In this document: positions 10,964 to 20,700 of the stretch, in pieces | How positions within the stretch are numbered: position 1 is the stretch's first letter | Layout: the number at the start of each line of letters is the position of its first letter | Assembly (NCBI GenBank): GCA_964630775.1 | Contig: CAZVYY010000014.1 | Span: 1-64,000 of the forward strand | From: Anaeroglomus sp964630775 | Lineage (GTDB): Bacteria > Planctomycetota > Phycisphaerae > Sedimentisphaerales > Anaerohalosphaeraceae | Direction: 5' to 3' | Length of the DNA stretch: 64,000 bases | The notes under the pieces: generated by a model | What the model saw: the letters and a program-made list of their open reading frames with translations, nothing else | Told to the model about the DNA's origin: nothing | Databases searched by the model: none | Translations under genes and position numbers: made by a program

Positions 10964-10986
10964 TATAATCAGACGTTTACTATAAT
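10964..10986 (+). promoter_or_regulatory. Candidate -10 boxes for aroF
   Basis: Two exact TATAAT boxes, at 10964-10969 and 10981-10986, precede the aroF ATG at 11017. Neither has a strong TTGACA partner at 16-18 nt, so these are -10 elements only. Confidence 0.5.
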
Positions 10987-11016
10987 AGAATGGTTAGCTT
11001 AGGAAAAGGCAAGAAT

Positions 11017-12036
11017 ATGATTATTGTGATGAAACCCGGTTCCGGCAAGGAACAGGTTCAGCATGTGGTGAAGCTGGTGCGTGAGTACGGCCTCAAGGAA
11101 CACGTGATTCAGGGGACTGACCGAACCGTCATCGCCTGTATCGGCGACAAACGCAGCATTGATAAGGGCGCGATTGAAAACGCCCCGATGGTCGAAAAAA
11201 TCGTCCCGATTCTGGCTCCGTATAAAATCGCGTCGCTTGAGGTCAAGAAAGAAAAATCGCAGATCGCCATCGGTCCCCAGGCTTTCCCGATGGGCGGCAA
11301 AAAAATAGGCATTATCGCCGGGCCCTGCTCGGTCGAAAATCGCAACCAGTTGATTGAAACCGCCAAAGCGGTCAAAGATGCCGGCTGCATCGGCATTCGC
11401 GGCGGCGCCTTTAAGCCGCGTACCAGCCCGTACAGCTTCCAGGGTCTGGGCAAAGAGGGACTTGAGATTCTGGCTGAGGCCCGGGAAGTCACCGGGCTGG
11501 CCGTGGTGACCGAAGTGGTTGCCGTCGATCAGGTTCTGCTGGTGTCTCAGTATTCCGATGTGCTGCAGATTGGCGCCCGCAATATGCAGCATTATCCCCT
11601 GCTGGAGGCCGTGGGCAAGACCAGCCGGCCGGTTCTGCTTAAACGCGGCATGAGTGCTTCGCTGGAAGAGCTGCTGCTGGCGGCGGAGTATATCATCAAT
11701 GCCGGCAACAAAAATGTGATTCTCTGCGAACGCGGCATCCGGACATTTGAAAATTATGTCCGCAACACCTTGCCGCTGGCAGCCGTGGCTGAATTGCAGA
11801 CGCTGACTCATCTGCCAGTGGTGGTGGATCCGTCTCACGGGACCGGACATGCCCACCTTGTGCCGCCGATGTGCCTGGCGGGGGTCGCTGCCGGTGCGGA
11901 CGGGCTGCTGATTGAATGCCATCTGGATCCGGAACGGGCCGCTTCTGACGGGGCACAATCCATTACTCCTGCGACGCTTAAGGATTTAATGAAACGGCTC
12001 AAACGCATCGCTGAAGCCGTGGATCGGGACATCTAA
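11017..12036 (+). CDS. aroF: 3-deoxy-7-phosphoheptulonate (DAHP) synthase, type I-beta
   Basis: 339 residues. Condenses phosphoenolpyruvate with erythrose 4-phosphate, the first step of the shikimate pathway. An N-terminal ferredoxin-like regulatory domain (about 1-75, starting MIIVMKPGS) precedes the barrel, which carries GPCSVEN, FKPRTSPYSFQG, LLKRGM, CERGIRTFE and VDPSHGTGH. This is the B. subtilis/T. maritima type with the fused regulatory domain. The ATG at 11017 has AGGAAAAGG 7 nt upstream and matches the family start; the ATG at 10990 is too far upstream. The IMPase-family gene follows after 15 nt, so the two are probably cotranscribed. Confidence 0.95.
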   Translation: MIIVMKPGSGKEQVQHVVKLVREYGLKEHVIQGTDRTVIACIGDKRSIDKGAIENAPMVEKIVPILAPYKIASLEVKKEKSQIAIGPQAFPMGGKKIGIIAGPCSVENRNQLIETAKAVKDAGCIGIRGGAFKPRTSPYSFQGLGKEGLEILAEAREVTGLAVVTEVVAVDQVLLVSQYSDVLQIGARNMQHYPLLEAVGKTSRPVLLKRGMSASLEELLLAAEYIINAGNKNVILCERGIRTFENYVRNTLPLAAVAELQTLTHLPVVVDPSHGTGHAHLVPPMCLAGVAAGADGLLIECHLDPERAASDGAQSITPATLKDLMKRLKRIAEAVDRDI

Positions 12037-12051
12037 AGAAAATCCGTCATA

Positions 12052-12843
12052 ATGCCTATGATCGACCTGCAAACCACACAATGTTTTTTGCGTGAGATGA
12101 TACTCCAGGCCGGGCAGATCGCCGTGGAGTACCGCAAAAAGCTCGAAACCCTGCACGTCAGCCGCAAAGCCATGCGGGATGACGTCACGGAAGCGGATAT
12201 CGCTGTTGAAAAATTCATTGTCGAGCAAATCCGGCTCCGGTTTCCCGAGCACGCCATCTATGGCGAAGAAAGCGGACAGACCGCAGGCAACGAATACCGC
12301 TGGGTCATTGACCCGATTGACGGGACCACCTCTTTTCTGCACGGGCAGCCGTTCTACTCCGTCTCTGTCGGGCTGGAATACCAGGGCAATGCGGTTCTGG
12401 GTGCCGTTTACCAGCCCTCGATGAATGAATTGTTCGAGGCCGTGCAGAACGGCCCCGCAACACTCAATGGCCAGACGATTCATGTCTCGCAGCAAGAGGA
12501 GTTGAGCGAGTGTGTGATGGGAACCGGGTTTGCGTGTCTGCGGCTGGCGGATGCGTGCATCAATCTGGCCTGCCTGAACTATATTTTACCGCAGATTCGA
12601 GATGTCCGCCGCTGCGGATCGGCGGCGATGGATTTATGCTATGTGGCCTGTGGTCGGTTTGACGGTTTCTGGGAATTCAATCTCAATCCCTATGACATTT
12701 CCGCCGGAGCATTTATTGCCGAGCGGGCCGGAGCCTCCGTCAGCGATATGCGCGGCAGGCGTGACGGACTGCCCAAACAGATATTATGCACTAACGGGAA
12801 GGTTCATTCCGATATGCTGAAGCTTTTTGAGGCGGTACTGTAG
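12052..12843 (+). CDS. Inositol monophosphatase-family phosphatase
   Basis: 263 residues with the lithium-sensitive phosphatase motifs: YGEES near 70, WVIDPIDGTTSF near 85-96, and CGSAAMDLCYVACGRFDGF with the later NPYDISAGAFIAERAG. These build the Mg-dependent active site. Family members hydrolyse inositol phosphates, 3'-phosphoadenosine nucleotides or histidinol phosphate. Sitting behind aroF makes a role in aromatic or histidine synthesis (HisN-type) possible, but this is context only. Two near ATGs (12052, 12058) exist and the ribosome site is weak. Confidence 0.88.
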   Translation: MPMIDLQTTQCFLREMILQAGQIAVEYRKKLETLHVSRKAMRDDVTEADIAVEKFIVEQIRLRFPEHAIYGEESGQTAGNEYRWVIDPIDGTTSFLHGQPFYSVSVGLEYQGNAVLGAVYQPSMNELFEAVQNGPATLNGQTIHVSQQEELSECVMGTGFACLRLADACINLACLNYILPQIRDVRRCGSAAMDLCYVACGRFDGFWEFNLNPYDISAGAFIAERAGASVSDMRGRRDGLPKQILCTNGKVHSDMLKLFEAVL

Positions 12844-12858
12844 CGTGATGGTTTCGCA

Positions 12859-14229
12859 CTACAGGTTATATTCTTTAATCTTGCGATAGAGGGTGCGTTC
12901 ACCGATTTTGAGAATCTTCGCCGCCTCGGTGCGGTTGTTGCCGGTCATTTCCAGTACGCGACGAATATGTTCCCGCTCGATTTCTTCCAGCGACTGGTCG
13001 GCTGCCATATCGGATAATCCGGCAGTCAGGGTCCCTGCCGGGCTCTCGGTCGGAGCCGCCAGTTCCTTGACCCGGGCAATTTCCGGCGGCAGATCCCGCA
13101 GGTCCAATGTATCATGGTCGCACATCACGACCATCATTCGCACGGTATTGCGCAACTGGCGGATATTACCCGGCCACGGATAGCTCATAATCGCCCGCAT
13201 GGCCGGCTCGGTAATCAGGTGAATATCGCTGCCGACTTCCTGACAGGCCTGACGCAGAAAATAGCCGAACAATTCGGGGATATCCTGCGGACGATTCCGC
13301 AGGGCCGGCAGTGTCACGCTGACGCCTTTAATACGGAAATACAAGTCCTGGCGGAATTTTTTCTCTTCGACCATTTTGGCCAGGTCCTGATTGGTGGCAC
13401 TGATGATGCGAACATCGACTTTGACGGCGCTGGTGCCGCCGACCGGCAGAATCAGTCCGTCTTCCAGCACGCGCAGGAGTTTGGCCTGCATCGGCAACGG
13501 CATATCGCCGATTTCATCGAGGAACAGCGTGCCTTTGTCGGCCAGTTGAAATAATCCCTTGCGGTCGCTCAGGGCGCCGGTAAAGGCCCCCTTGACATGG
13601 CCGAATAATTCGCTTTCCAAAAGACTTTCGCTCAGGCCGGCGCAGTTGATCGGCAAAAACTGCTTATCGGCCCGGTGGGAGTTTTCATGAATCGCCCGCG
13701 CGGTCAGCTCCTTGCCGGTGCCGGATTCGCCTTCAATCAGGATGCTCAGGTCCGTCTTGCTGACGCGACGCAGGACGCGGAACACGCTTTGCATCACCGG
13801 AGATCGGCTGATGACGCCGGGGAAGACATAATCCAAAGACGCTCCCTTGGGAACCGCAACCGAGGGAATCGCCCGCTCCGCCAGAGCGAGGATGCGTTTG
13901 GCCTCCACGGGCTTGACCAGAAAATCCCATGCCCCGCGACGGATTGCGTCTTTGCATGCTTCGAGGTCGGGGCTGTCGGCGGTTAAAATCACCGGAATCG
14001 ATGTAAAATCCCTGCGTACCGTGTCCAGGAGTTCGATGCCGTCGGGATTTCGACCGGCGAATAAGTCGGAAATAATCAGGTCAACACGTTTCTGGGAAAT
14101 CAATTCAAGGGCGTGCGAGACGGCATCCGAACGAATTACCTTGACACCGGCCTTACCCAGAGCCTCGGCCATCGCCTCGGAATGATGTGAATCATCCTCA
14201 ACAATCAGTACAACCGCATCTTTTCGCAT
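12859..14229 (-). CDS. Sigma-54-dependent response regulator, NtrC family
   Basis: 456 residues. Receiver domain (about 1-120) with phospho-acceptor D55 in LIISDLFAG and the conserved Lys in DFLVKPVEA. AAA+ domain with GESGTGKE near 171, the GAFTGA sigma-54 contact loop near 215-220 and a GTLFLDEIGDMP Walker B. A Fis-type HTH closes the protein (LEMTGNNRTEAAKILKIGER). It activates sigma-54 promoters after phosphorylation. No histidine kinase gene is next to it, so it is an orphan here and its targets are unknown. The receiver loop FAGRNPDGIE is slightly longer than usual. Confidence 0.92.
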   Translation of the reverse strand: MRKDAVVLIVEDDSHHSEAMAEALGKAGVKVIRSDAVSHALELISQKRVDLIISDLFAGRNPDGIELLDTVRRDFTSIPVILTADSPDLEACKDAIRRGAWDFLVKPVEAKRILALAERAIPSVAVPKGASLDYVFPGVISRSPVMQSVFRVLRRVSKTDLSILIEGESGTGKELTARAIHENSHRADKQFLPINCAGLSESLLESELFGHVKGAFTGALSDRKGLFQLADKGTLFLDEIGDMPLPMQAKLLRVLEDGLILPVGGTSAVKVDVRIISATNQDLAKMVEEKKFRQDLYFRIKGVSVTLPALRNRPQDIPELFGYFLRQACQEVGSDIHLITEPAMRAIMSYPWPGNIRQLRNTVRMMVVMCDHDTLDLRDLPPEIARVKELAAPTESPAGTLTAGLSDMAADQSLEEIEREHIRRVLEMTGNNRTEAAKILKIGERTLYRKIKEYNL

Positions 14230-14342
14230 AGGGTATTACTTTATTTTGCCACGATCCGGCCGGTAGTAAAATGTACCACATCAAACTGAGAAATAACCCG
14301 GTTGGTCGATTGCACTTGACTTCACCCGGATTACATCTGTCG

Positions 14343-14585
14343 CTATTGATTTTGATTGGTGGTCTTATCCTCAGAAATCAAAGGGGCGACCACATGGACT
14401 TGTTTGCCCTGCAATCCCCTGGGGGATTGCAATTCAGCATATTCCACGACCTGGCCCGGCCTGAGTGTCCGGAATCCATCGCACTGGATATTACTGAAAT
14501 GGACAAAGACATCCAGCCCTTCTTCGTTTACCACAAACCCAAAACCTTTTCGATAATCGAACCACTTGACAGTACCTTTGGGCAC
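14343..14585 (-). CDS. Cold-shock domain protein
   Basis: 80 residues, CspA family single-strand nucleic-acid binder. RNP1 is KGFGFV (near 12-17) and RNP2 is VFVHF (near 26-30), after the standard PKGTVKWF start. The start is the GTG at 14583-14585, placed by a full AAGGAGG at 14590-14596 and by the family N-terminus; the ATG at 14609 lies upstream of that ribosome site. The C-terminal 20 residues (PLISEDKTTNQNQ) extend beyond the usual domain. Confidence 0.88.
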   Translation of the reverse strand: MPKGTVKWFDYRKGFGFVVNEEGLDVFVHFSNIQCDGFRTLRPGQVVEYAELQSPRGLQGKQVHVVAPLISEDKTTNQNQ

Positions 14586-14748
14586 ACAACCTCCTTGCGC
14601 ATTGCACAATCCGACCGTTTTGTTACGAAGTTGTACCTGTGCCGCGAAACCAGAGTCTCGCAGCTATTATTAAGGGTACTGCTACGACCCCTTAAATCCA
14701 CCTGATCACACCATCCCGCGCCTGCCGCCCTCACGACCTCCGTCTGTC

Positions 14749-14787
14749 AAAAACAGCACATCCGGCGGTGTTTGTCACACCGCCGGA
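14749..14787 (-). terminator. Possible terminator of pnp
   Basis: Minus-strand hairpin (TCCGGCGGTGTG / CACCGCCGGA) lies 20 nt after the pnp stop. The T-run (A749-753 on plus) is separated from the stem by about 7 nt, so termination may be inefficient. Confidence 0.5.
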
Positions 14788-14806
14788 CAGAATTGGCACC
14801 GGTACG

Positions 14807-16921
14807 TTACTTTTTCTCTTTATTCATCTCGATCATGGCGGCTTTGCGACTCAGTTTAAAGCGACCCTGGTCGTCAATGGCCAGCAGTTTGACCGAAATC
14901 ATATCGCCTACCTTGCAGACGGCATCGACCGTCTTGACGTAGGAATCTGAAATTTCACTAATATGGCAGAGGCCTTCGACGCCGGGGGCGAATTCCACGA
15001 ATGCCCCGAATTCCTTGATCGAGACCACCTTGCAGTTATGATAAATGCGACCCACCTGGGGCGGCGTCGTCATCGCTTCAATCATATCGCGGGCCACGAG
15101 GTGACCGTTGCCGCCGACACAACTGATGGCCACGGTGCCGTCTTCTTCGATTTCAATCAGCGAGCCGGTCTGTTCCTGGATACTCTTGATGGTCTTGCCG
15201 GACGGTCCGATGACCTTGCCGATATATTCCGGATCAATCTTGATCGAGACAATCTTCGGAGCATAGACGCTGAGCTGTTCGCGAGGCTTGTCAATCGTCT
15301 GCTTCATAATCCCGAGGATTTTCAGACGTGCCTGACGAGCCTTCTCCATGGCTGCAACCATAATATCGTGCGGCAGGCCTTCGGCCTTGATATCGAGCTG
15401 AATCGCCGTGATGCCTTTTTCGGTTCCTGCAATCTTGAAATCCATATCGCCAAAATGGTCTTCGTCGCCGATGATATCCGTCAGCAGCTCATAGCGGCTG
15501 CCTTCGGTCACCAGGCCGATGGAAATCCCCGCCACCGGCAATTCCATCGGAACGCCGGCATCCATCATCGCCAGGCTTCCGCCGCACACCGACGCCATCG
15601 AACTGGAGCCGTTGGATTCGGTGATATCGGAATTGATTTTAATGGTATAAGGGAATTTTTCTTCCGCAGGACGAAGCTGTTCGAGAGCCTTTTCCGCCAG
15701 CGCCCCGTGACCGATTTCACGGCGTCCGGGACCGCGTACCGGCTTGACTTCGCCGACCGAATACGGCGGGAAGCTGTAATGCAGCATGAATTTCTGGCCG
15801 TATTCTTCCGTCAGGCCGTCGATCAACTGCTCATCCCGCCCCGTGCCGAGTGTACAGGACACAAGGGCCTGCGTTTCACCGCGAGTAAACAGGGCCGAAC
15901 CATGCGAACGGGGCAAAACGCCGACTTCACAGCTAATCGGTCGAATTTCATCATAACCTCTGCCGTCAGGCCTGCGGCCTTCCATCAGCAGTTTGCGGAC
16001 GGCTTTTTTCTGAACAATTTCCAGAATCCGGCGGAGCTGAACATTACTGCATCGGGGTTCGGCACCCTCGGCTACAACACAATATTTATCGAACAACGGC
16101 TCGGTAATATCACTGATGGCTTTATTCCGATCCGCCTTGGCCTTGATTTGGTAAGCCTTATAAAGCGGCTCAAAACAGGTTTGCTGCACTTCATCGATCA
16201 GCGCCTGTTCGAGCTCAAACACTTCGACTTCTTTGGGCACACCGCAGAGTTTGACCAGTTCGTCAATCAGATCACAGACCTGACCAATTGCTTCATGGCC
16301 GGTCTTGACCGCCTCGGCGGCAACTTGCTCGGACACCTGACGGGCATCCACTTCAATCATATTGATCGCATCGCGCTTGCCGCCCAGGATGAGGTTCATT
16401 TCGCTGTCCTCGACCTCTTTATAAGTCGGAAACAGCACATACTGGCCGTTGATTCGGCTGACGCGAACGGCCCCCAGAGGACCCTGGAACGGAATCTTGC
16501 TGATGGACAACGCCGCGCTGGAGGCAATCATCGCCAGGACATCGGGGTCATTATCGGTATCGGCGCTGATGACCTGCACCATGATCTGCACTTCATTAAA
16601 ATAGCCGTCCGGAAACAGGGGGCGAATCGGACGGTCAATCATACGGGCAGTCAGGACTTCTTTGGTGGAAGGACGCCCTTCACGCTTCATAAATCCGCCG
16701 GGAAACTTGCCCGCGGCGCTGTATTTTTCACGATAATCAACGCTCAGCGGAAAATAATCAATTTCGTCCCGCGGGGGTGCCGCCACGCAAACCGCCGCAA
16801 GAACCATGGTCTGGCCGCAAGACGCTATCACTGCACCGTGAGCCTGACGCGCAACCCGCCCGGTCTCGAGTGTAATCAACTTGCCGCCGATTTCTTTTTG
16901 TACTCGATGAACATTAAACAT
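14807..16921 (-). CDS. pnp: Polyribonucleotide nucleotidyltransferase
   Basis: 704 residues, full-length PNPase: phosphorolytic 3'-to-5' RNA degradation. Two RNase PH-like domains separated by a helical domain; the second has the characteristic TRGETQALVSCTLG, DGLTEEYGQKFMLHYSFPPYSVGE and RREIGHGALAEKAL segments. A KH domain (VIGPSGKTIKSIQEQTG, about 550-610) and an S1 domain (about 620-690) follow. GAAGG stands about 10 nt upstream of the ATG. It lies 106 nt after rpsO in the same direction, the conserved rpsO-pnp order. Confidence 0.97.
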   Translation of the reverse strand: MFNVHRVQKEIGGKLITLETGRVARQAHGAVIASCGQTMVLAAVCVAAPPRDEIDYFPLSVDYREKYSAAGKFPGGFMKREGRPSTKEVLTARMIDRPIRPLFPDGYFNEVQIMVQVISADTDNDPDVLAMIASSAALSISKIPFQGPLGAVRVSRINGQYVLFPTYKEVEDSEMNLILGGKRDAINMIEVDARQVSEQVAAEAVKTGHEAIGQVCDLIDELVKLCGVPKEVEVFELEQALIDEVQQTCFEPLYKAYQIKAKADRNKAISDITEPLFDKYCVVAEGAEPRCSNVQLRRILEIVQKKAVRKLLMEGRRPDGRGYDEIRPISCEVGVLPRSHGSALFTRGETQALVSCTLGTGRDEQLIDGLTEEYGQKFMLHYSFPPYSVGEVKPVRGPGRREIGHGALAEKALEQLRPAEEKFPYTIKINSDITESNGSSSMASVCGGSLAMMDAGVPMELPVAGISIGLVTEGSRYELLTDIIGDEDHFGDMDFKIAGTEKGITAIQLDIKAEGLPHDIMVAAMEKARQARLKILGIMKQTIDKPREQLSVYAPKIVSIKIDPEYIGKVIGPSGKTIKSIQEQTGSLIEIEEDGTVAISCVGGNGHLVARDMIEAMTTPPQVGRIYHNCKVVSIKEFGAFVEFAPGVEGLCHISEISDSYVKTVDAVCKVGDMISVKLLAIDDQGRFKLSRKAAMIEMNKEKK

Positions 16922-17027
16922 ATATCTAATACCTTCTAAAGTATGGTTTTTATTATCTATCTACAACGTCGTGTATTCAGCCGCAATTGGATACGGGCTT
17001 GAGCAACAACGCTGACGGACCGCTGGT

Positions 17028-17294
17028 TTATTTGCGGAGTCCGAGCTTGGAAATAATCTGACGATACCGATCCAAGTCCTTGTTGCGTACATATTTAAGT
17101 AACGATGTACGGGTACCGACCATCTTCAGAAGGCCTCTGCGCGAGGAATGATCTTTGGGGTGAACCTTGAGATGTTCCGTAAGTTCATTGATCCGGCCCG
17201 TCAGGATGGCAATCTGCACTTCCGGCGAACCGGTATCATTGGTTGCGGTTTTGTAACCCTCGATAATCTGCTGCTTTTTGTCTTTTGTTAACAT
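17028..17294 (-). CDS. rpsO: 30S ribosomal protein S15
   Basis: 88 residues, the normal S15 length. It binds 16S rRNA and takes part in early 30S assembly. Family blocks are clear: TGSPEVQIAILTGRINELTEHLK, then HPKDHSSRRGLLKMVGTRTSLLKYV. The start is the ATG at 17292-17294 (MLTKDKK); the open frame extends 16 codons further, but those residues do not belong to S15. Upstream partner of pnp. Confidence 0.97.
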   Translation of the reverse strand: MLTKDKKQQIIEGYKTATNDTGSPEVQIAILTGRINELTEHLKVHPKDHSSRRGLLKMVGTRTSLLKYVRNKDLDRYRQIISKLGLRK

Positions 17295-17796
17295 ACTGTA
17301 AAAAAACCTTTCAGATACGTCAAGCCGCCCTATGCGGCCCATTCAATTTCCCTATTTTCAACAGGGCTATCATTATAACAGCGGTTATTGGCTTTGCAAT
17401 GCTTTTTTTGGGCAGAACAGGAACGATTTTGGCGACAATTCGTGAGATGTGTACTTTTTGTATTTCTGACCGTATTACATCTTGTAATATTCAATAATAA
17501 ATTTTTATTGATTATTCATCGGAATAAGAGAGGGAAGCACCCATGCCGAAACGGAGAATTTCACGGCAGTATCCGTATGAATCACCTGCAAGCGAGAGGG
17601 TATTCATTTTTAATTTCTGATTTTATCCAGAATTGTCATATTGTATTCGGGGAAACGGGACTTTGAGATGGAAATTTCTTAAACCTGCACCAGTTTCTTT
17701 TTGGATTAGCGATATGCTAAGGCTATAATCGTATCTATCGGATCCTAAAAGCAAACCATCCATCAGGATGGAAAACAAACATTCATTGAAGGGACA
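17295..17796. other. Intergenic spacer between rpsO and the GH106 gene
   Basis: About 500 nt without a credible gene. It holds the rpsO promoter on the minus strand (not resolved) and the candidate promoter of the GH106 gene at 17701-17729. Confidence 0.6.
17701..17729 (+). promoter_or_regulatory. Candidate promoter of the first GH106 gene
   Basis: TTGGAT (17701-17706), 17-nt spacer, exact TATAAT (17724-17729). This predicts a leader of about 60 nt. Confidence 0.5.
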
Positions 17797-20700
17797 ATGA
17801 AGATGACACGTCTATGTATTGCCCTGGTGCTTCAGGCTCTGGTCGGATTTGCGTTCGGGAACGAGGATTTAGCGAAGAATTTTGCATCACCCCCGGCAGA
17901 GTCCCGTCCCTGGGTGTACTGGTTCTGGCTGAACGGGAACCTGACCCGGGAAGGTATGACGGCCGATTTGGAGGCCATGCAGCGTGCGGGTATCGGCGGC
18001 GTGCTGATCATGGAAGTCGATCAGGGGGCGCCGGTGGGGCCGGTGGCATTCATGAGCGATGCGTGGCGAGAGTTGTTCAAGCATGCCGTGTCGGAGGCCC
18101 ACCGACTGGGACTTGAGGTCAATATGAACAACGACGCCGGCTGGAATGGCAGCGGCGGCCCATGGGTGCCGCTGGACAAGACCATGCAGGTGATCGTAAC
18201 CAGCGAAAAACAGGTTCCTGGAGGCACGAAGTTTGAGGGCCAGTTGCCCGCCCCCCGCGCCAATGAAGGCTTTTATCGTGATATTGTCGTGCTGGCTTTT
18301 CCTACGCCCAAAGATCCTGATAATCCTGCCAATCGCATCCAGAATCTTTCTGCTAAAGGCATGTTCTGGAATGGCATTTATGGCGGCAGTCTTAATAATA
18401 CTCCAGCTACCGGAATTCCAGCCGATTCCATTGTCGCCCAGGATTTGATTGTGGACCTGTCGGGCCGAATGACAGCAACCGGTATGCTGACCTGGGATGC
18501 ACCGCTGCTGCCGGACTCCGGCACATGGACTGTCATTCGTTTCGGACATACCTTCACCGGTGCGAAAAGTCATCCTGCACCCGCCACCGGCGCGGGGCCG
18601 GAATGCGATAAACTGAGCAAGGAAGGGATAGAGGCCAACTACAACGGCATGATAGGCAAGCTGGTTCGGGATGTGGGTCCGCTGGCGGGAAAGACCTTTA
18701 CTGCAACCCACGTTGATAGCTGGGAAGTCGGTTCGCAGAACTGGACACCGAAGATGCGAGACGAATTCAAGCGGCTGCGGGGTTACGATATGACGCCGAT
18801 GCTGCCGGTATTGACAGGTCGAATCGTGGGCAGCCTGGACATCTCCGAACGTTTTCTTCGTGATGTCAGACAGACCATATCCGACCTGCTGGCGGAAAAC
18901 TATATCGGCCACCTGCGGACGCTGGCCAACAGGGACGGCCTGAGACTCTCGATGGAGGCGTATTCAGCACCCGCCAATGATCTCGATGTTGCCAATCATA
19001 TTGAGGAACCCATCTGCGAATTCTGGTGGCCGGACGGGGGCGGATTTTACTGGTCGGTCAAGTCCATGGCTTCCGTCGCGCATGTCAACGGTCTGCCGGT
19101 GGTCGGGGCCGAAGCCTTCACGGCTGCCGATGGAGAACGATGGCTGGCGCATCCGGCCAATATCAAGGCACTGGGAGACCGCGCCTTTTGTGACGGCGTA
19201 AACCGCTTCATCGTTCATCGTTATGCGATGCAGCCATGGATTACCAATCGCTGGCCGGGCATGACTATGGGACCCTGGGGCGTGCATTATGAACGTTCAA
19301 ATACGTGGTGGGAAGAGTCGAAAGCATGGCACCGCTATGTTGCCCGCTGTCAATACCTGCTGCGGCAGGGACGATTTGTGGCCGATGTTCTCAGCCTGCA
19401 GTCGGAAGAACCAATGCAGCGCTTCAAACCGCTGAGGTTGACCGGATATGACTACGACGCCATCAGTCCGCAGGCTTTTCTGGAGAAAGTAACAGTCAAA
19501 GACGAGTTATTGGAATTGCCATCGGGCATGAAATATCGCCTGCTGGTCTTGCCTGAAGACGAATCCATGACACCGCGGATGCTCGAGAAAATTGCGGCCC
19601 TGGCCCAAGCCGGGGCGACGATTCTTGGCAATCCGCCAGTCAAGGCGCCGGGGCTGTCCGGCTATCCGCAATCGGATGCACAGGTCAAGACGCTGGCGGC
19701 GACGTTGTGGGCCACCGGTGCGGATTCCGAAGGCAAGAGGGTCAAAGGGAGAATTGTGGCCGGTAAGTCCCCTGCCGAAGTGCTGGCTGCGGCAGGCATT
19801 GGACCTGATTTTCTGGCCAGCCGGCCCATCCGTTATATCCATCGTGTTGTGGCCGACAAGGACCTGTATTTTGTCGCCAATCCTGCCCGCATGGCGGTTG
19901 AAGCCGTCTGCACCTTCCGGGTCAGCGGCAAGACACCGGAGGCCTGGTTTCCCGACACCGGTCGAATCGAGCCGATTTCGGTGTTTCAGGAAAACGATGG
20001 ATGCACGCGGATTCCGCTTCATTTTGAGCCCTCTGGTTCGATGTTTATCGTGTTCCACCCGGGCAAATCCCAGGCAGCCGAGCAGATCGTTTCGGTCAAA
20101 CACGATGGCATGGAGCTGGTGCGGATGGATACGGCAAATTTCTCAGCCCAGAACAGCGATGCGGCCAACACCTTTACCATGGCGGCCTGGGTCAGGCCGA
20201 CTATTGAAATTGCACTTCCCCAGGAGACCAACGAGGGGCTTGCGGCCCTCAGTGTGGAGCGGAATGATGTGCTCTATCCGGCACCCGGGCATGAGGTCTG
20301 GACGGACAAGGATTCCGGCGCGGGCTTTGGGGTCGGGACAAACGGCGTCTGCGTGTGCGAGCACGGCGACACCTACTTCCCCTCTGTGCTGGTGTATAAG
20401 ACACCCATCACCGGCTGGACACACGTAACAATTGTGTATCGCGATGGCACACCGAGTCTCTATCTGAACGGCAAGCTGGTCCACACCGGTATGAAGAGCA
20501 GGAAGATCGTGCATTCGGGCGTCAGCGTCATCCATGGCCGGGAGATTAACGAATTCCGCGGACAGGCTGCCGGACTCCAGGATTTCCCCAAGGCGCTATC
20601 CGAAAATGAAATCGCCAAACTGGCTCAATCGCAGCCATCTATTGCAGAGGCTGAACAGGGACCGGCAATGGATTTTGTTCGCCAGGAAGTTTTCAAAAAA

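Noticed and set aside
14963..16939. Open frame of 658 codons on the plus strand
   Set aside because: Antisense shadow of pnp, for the same reasons.
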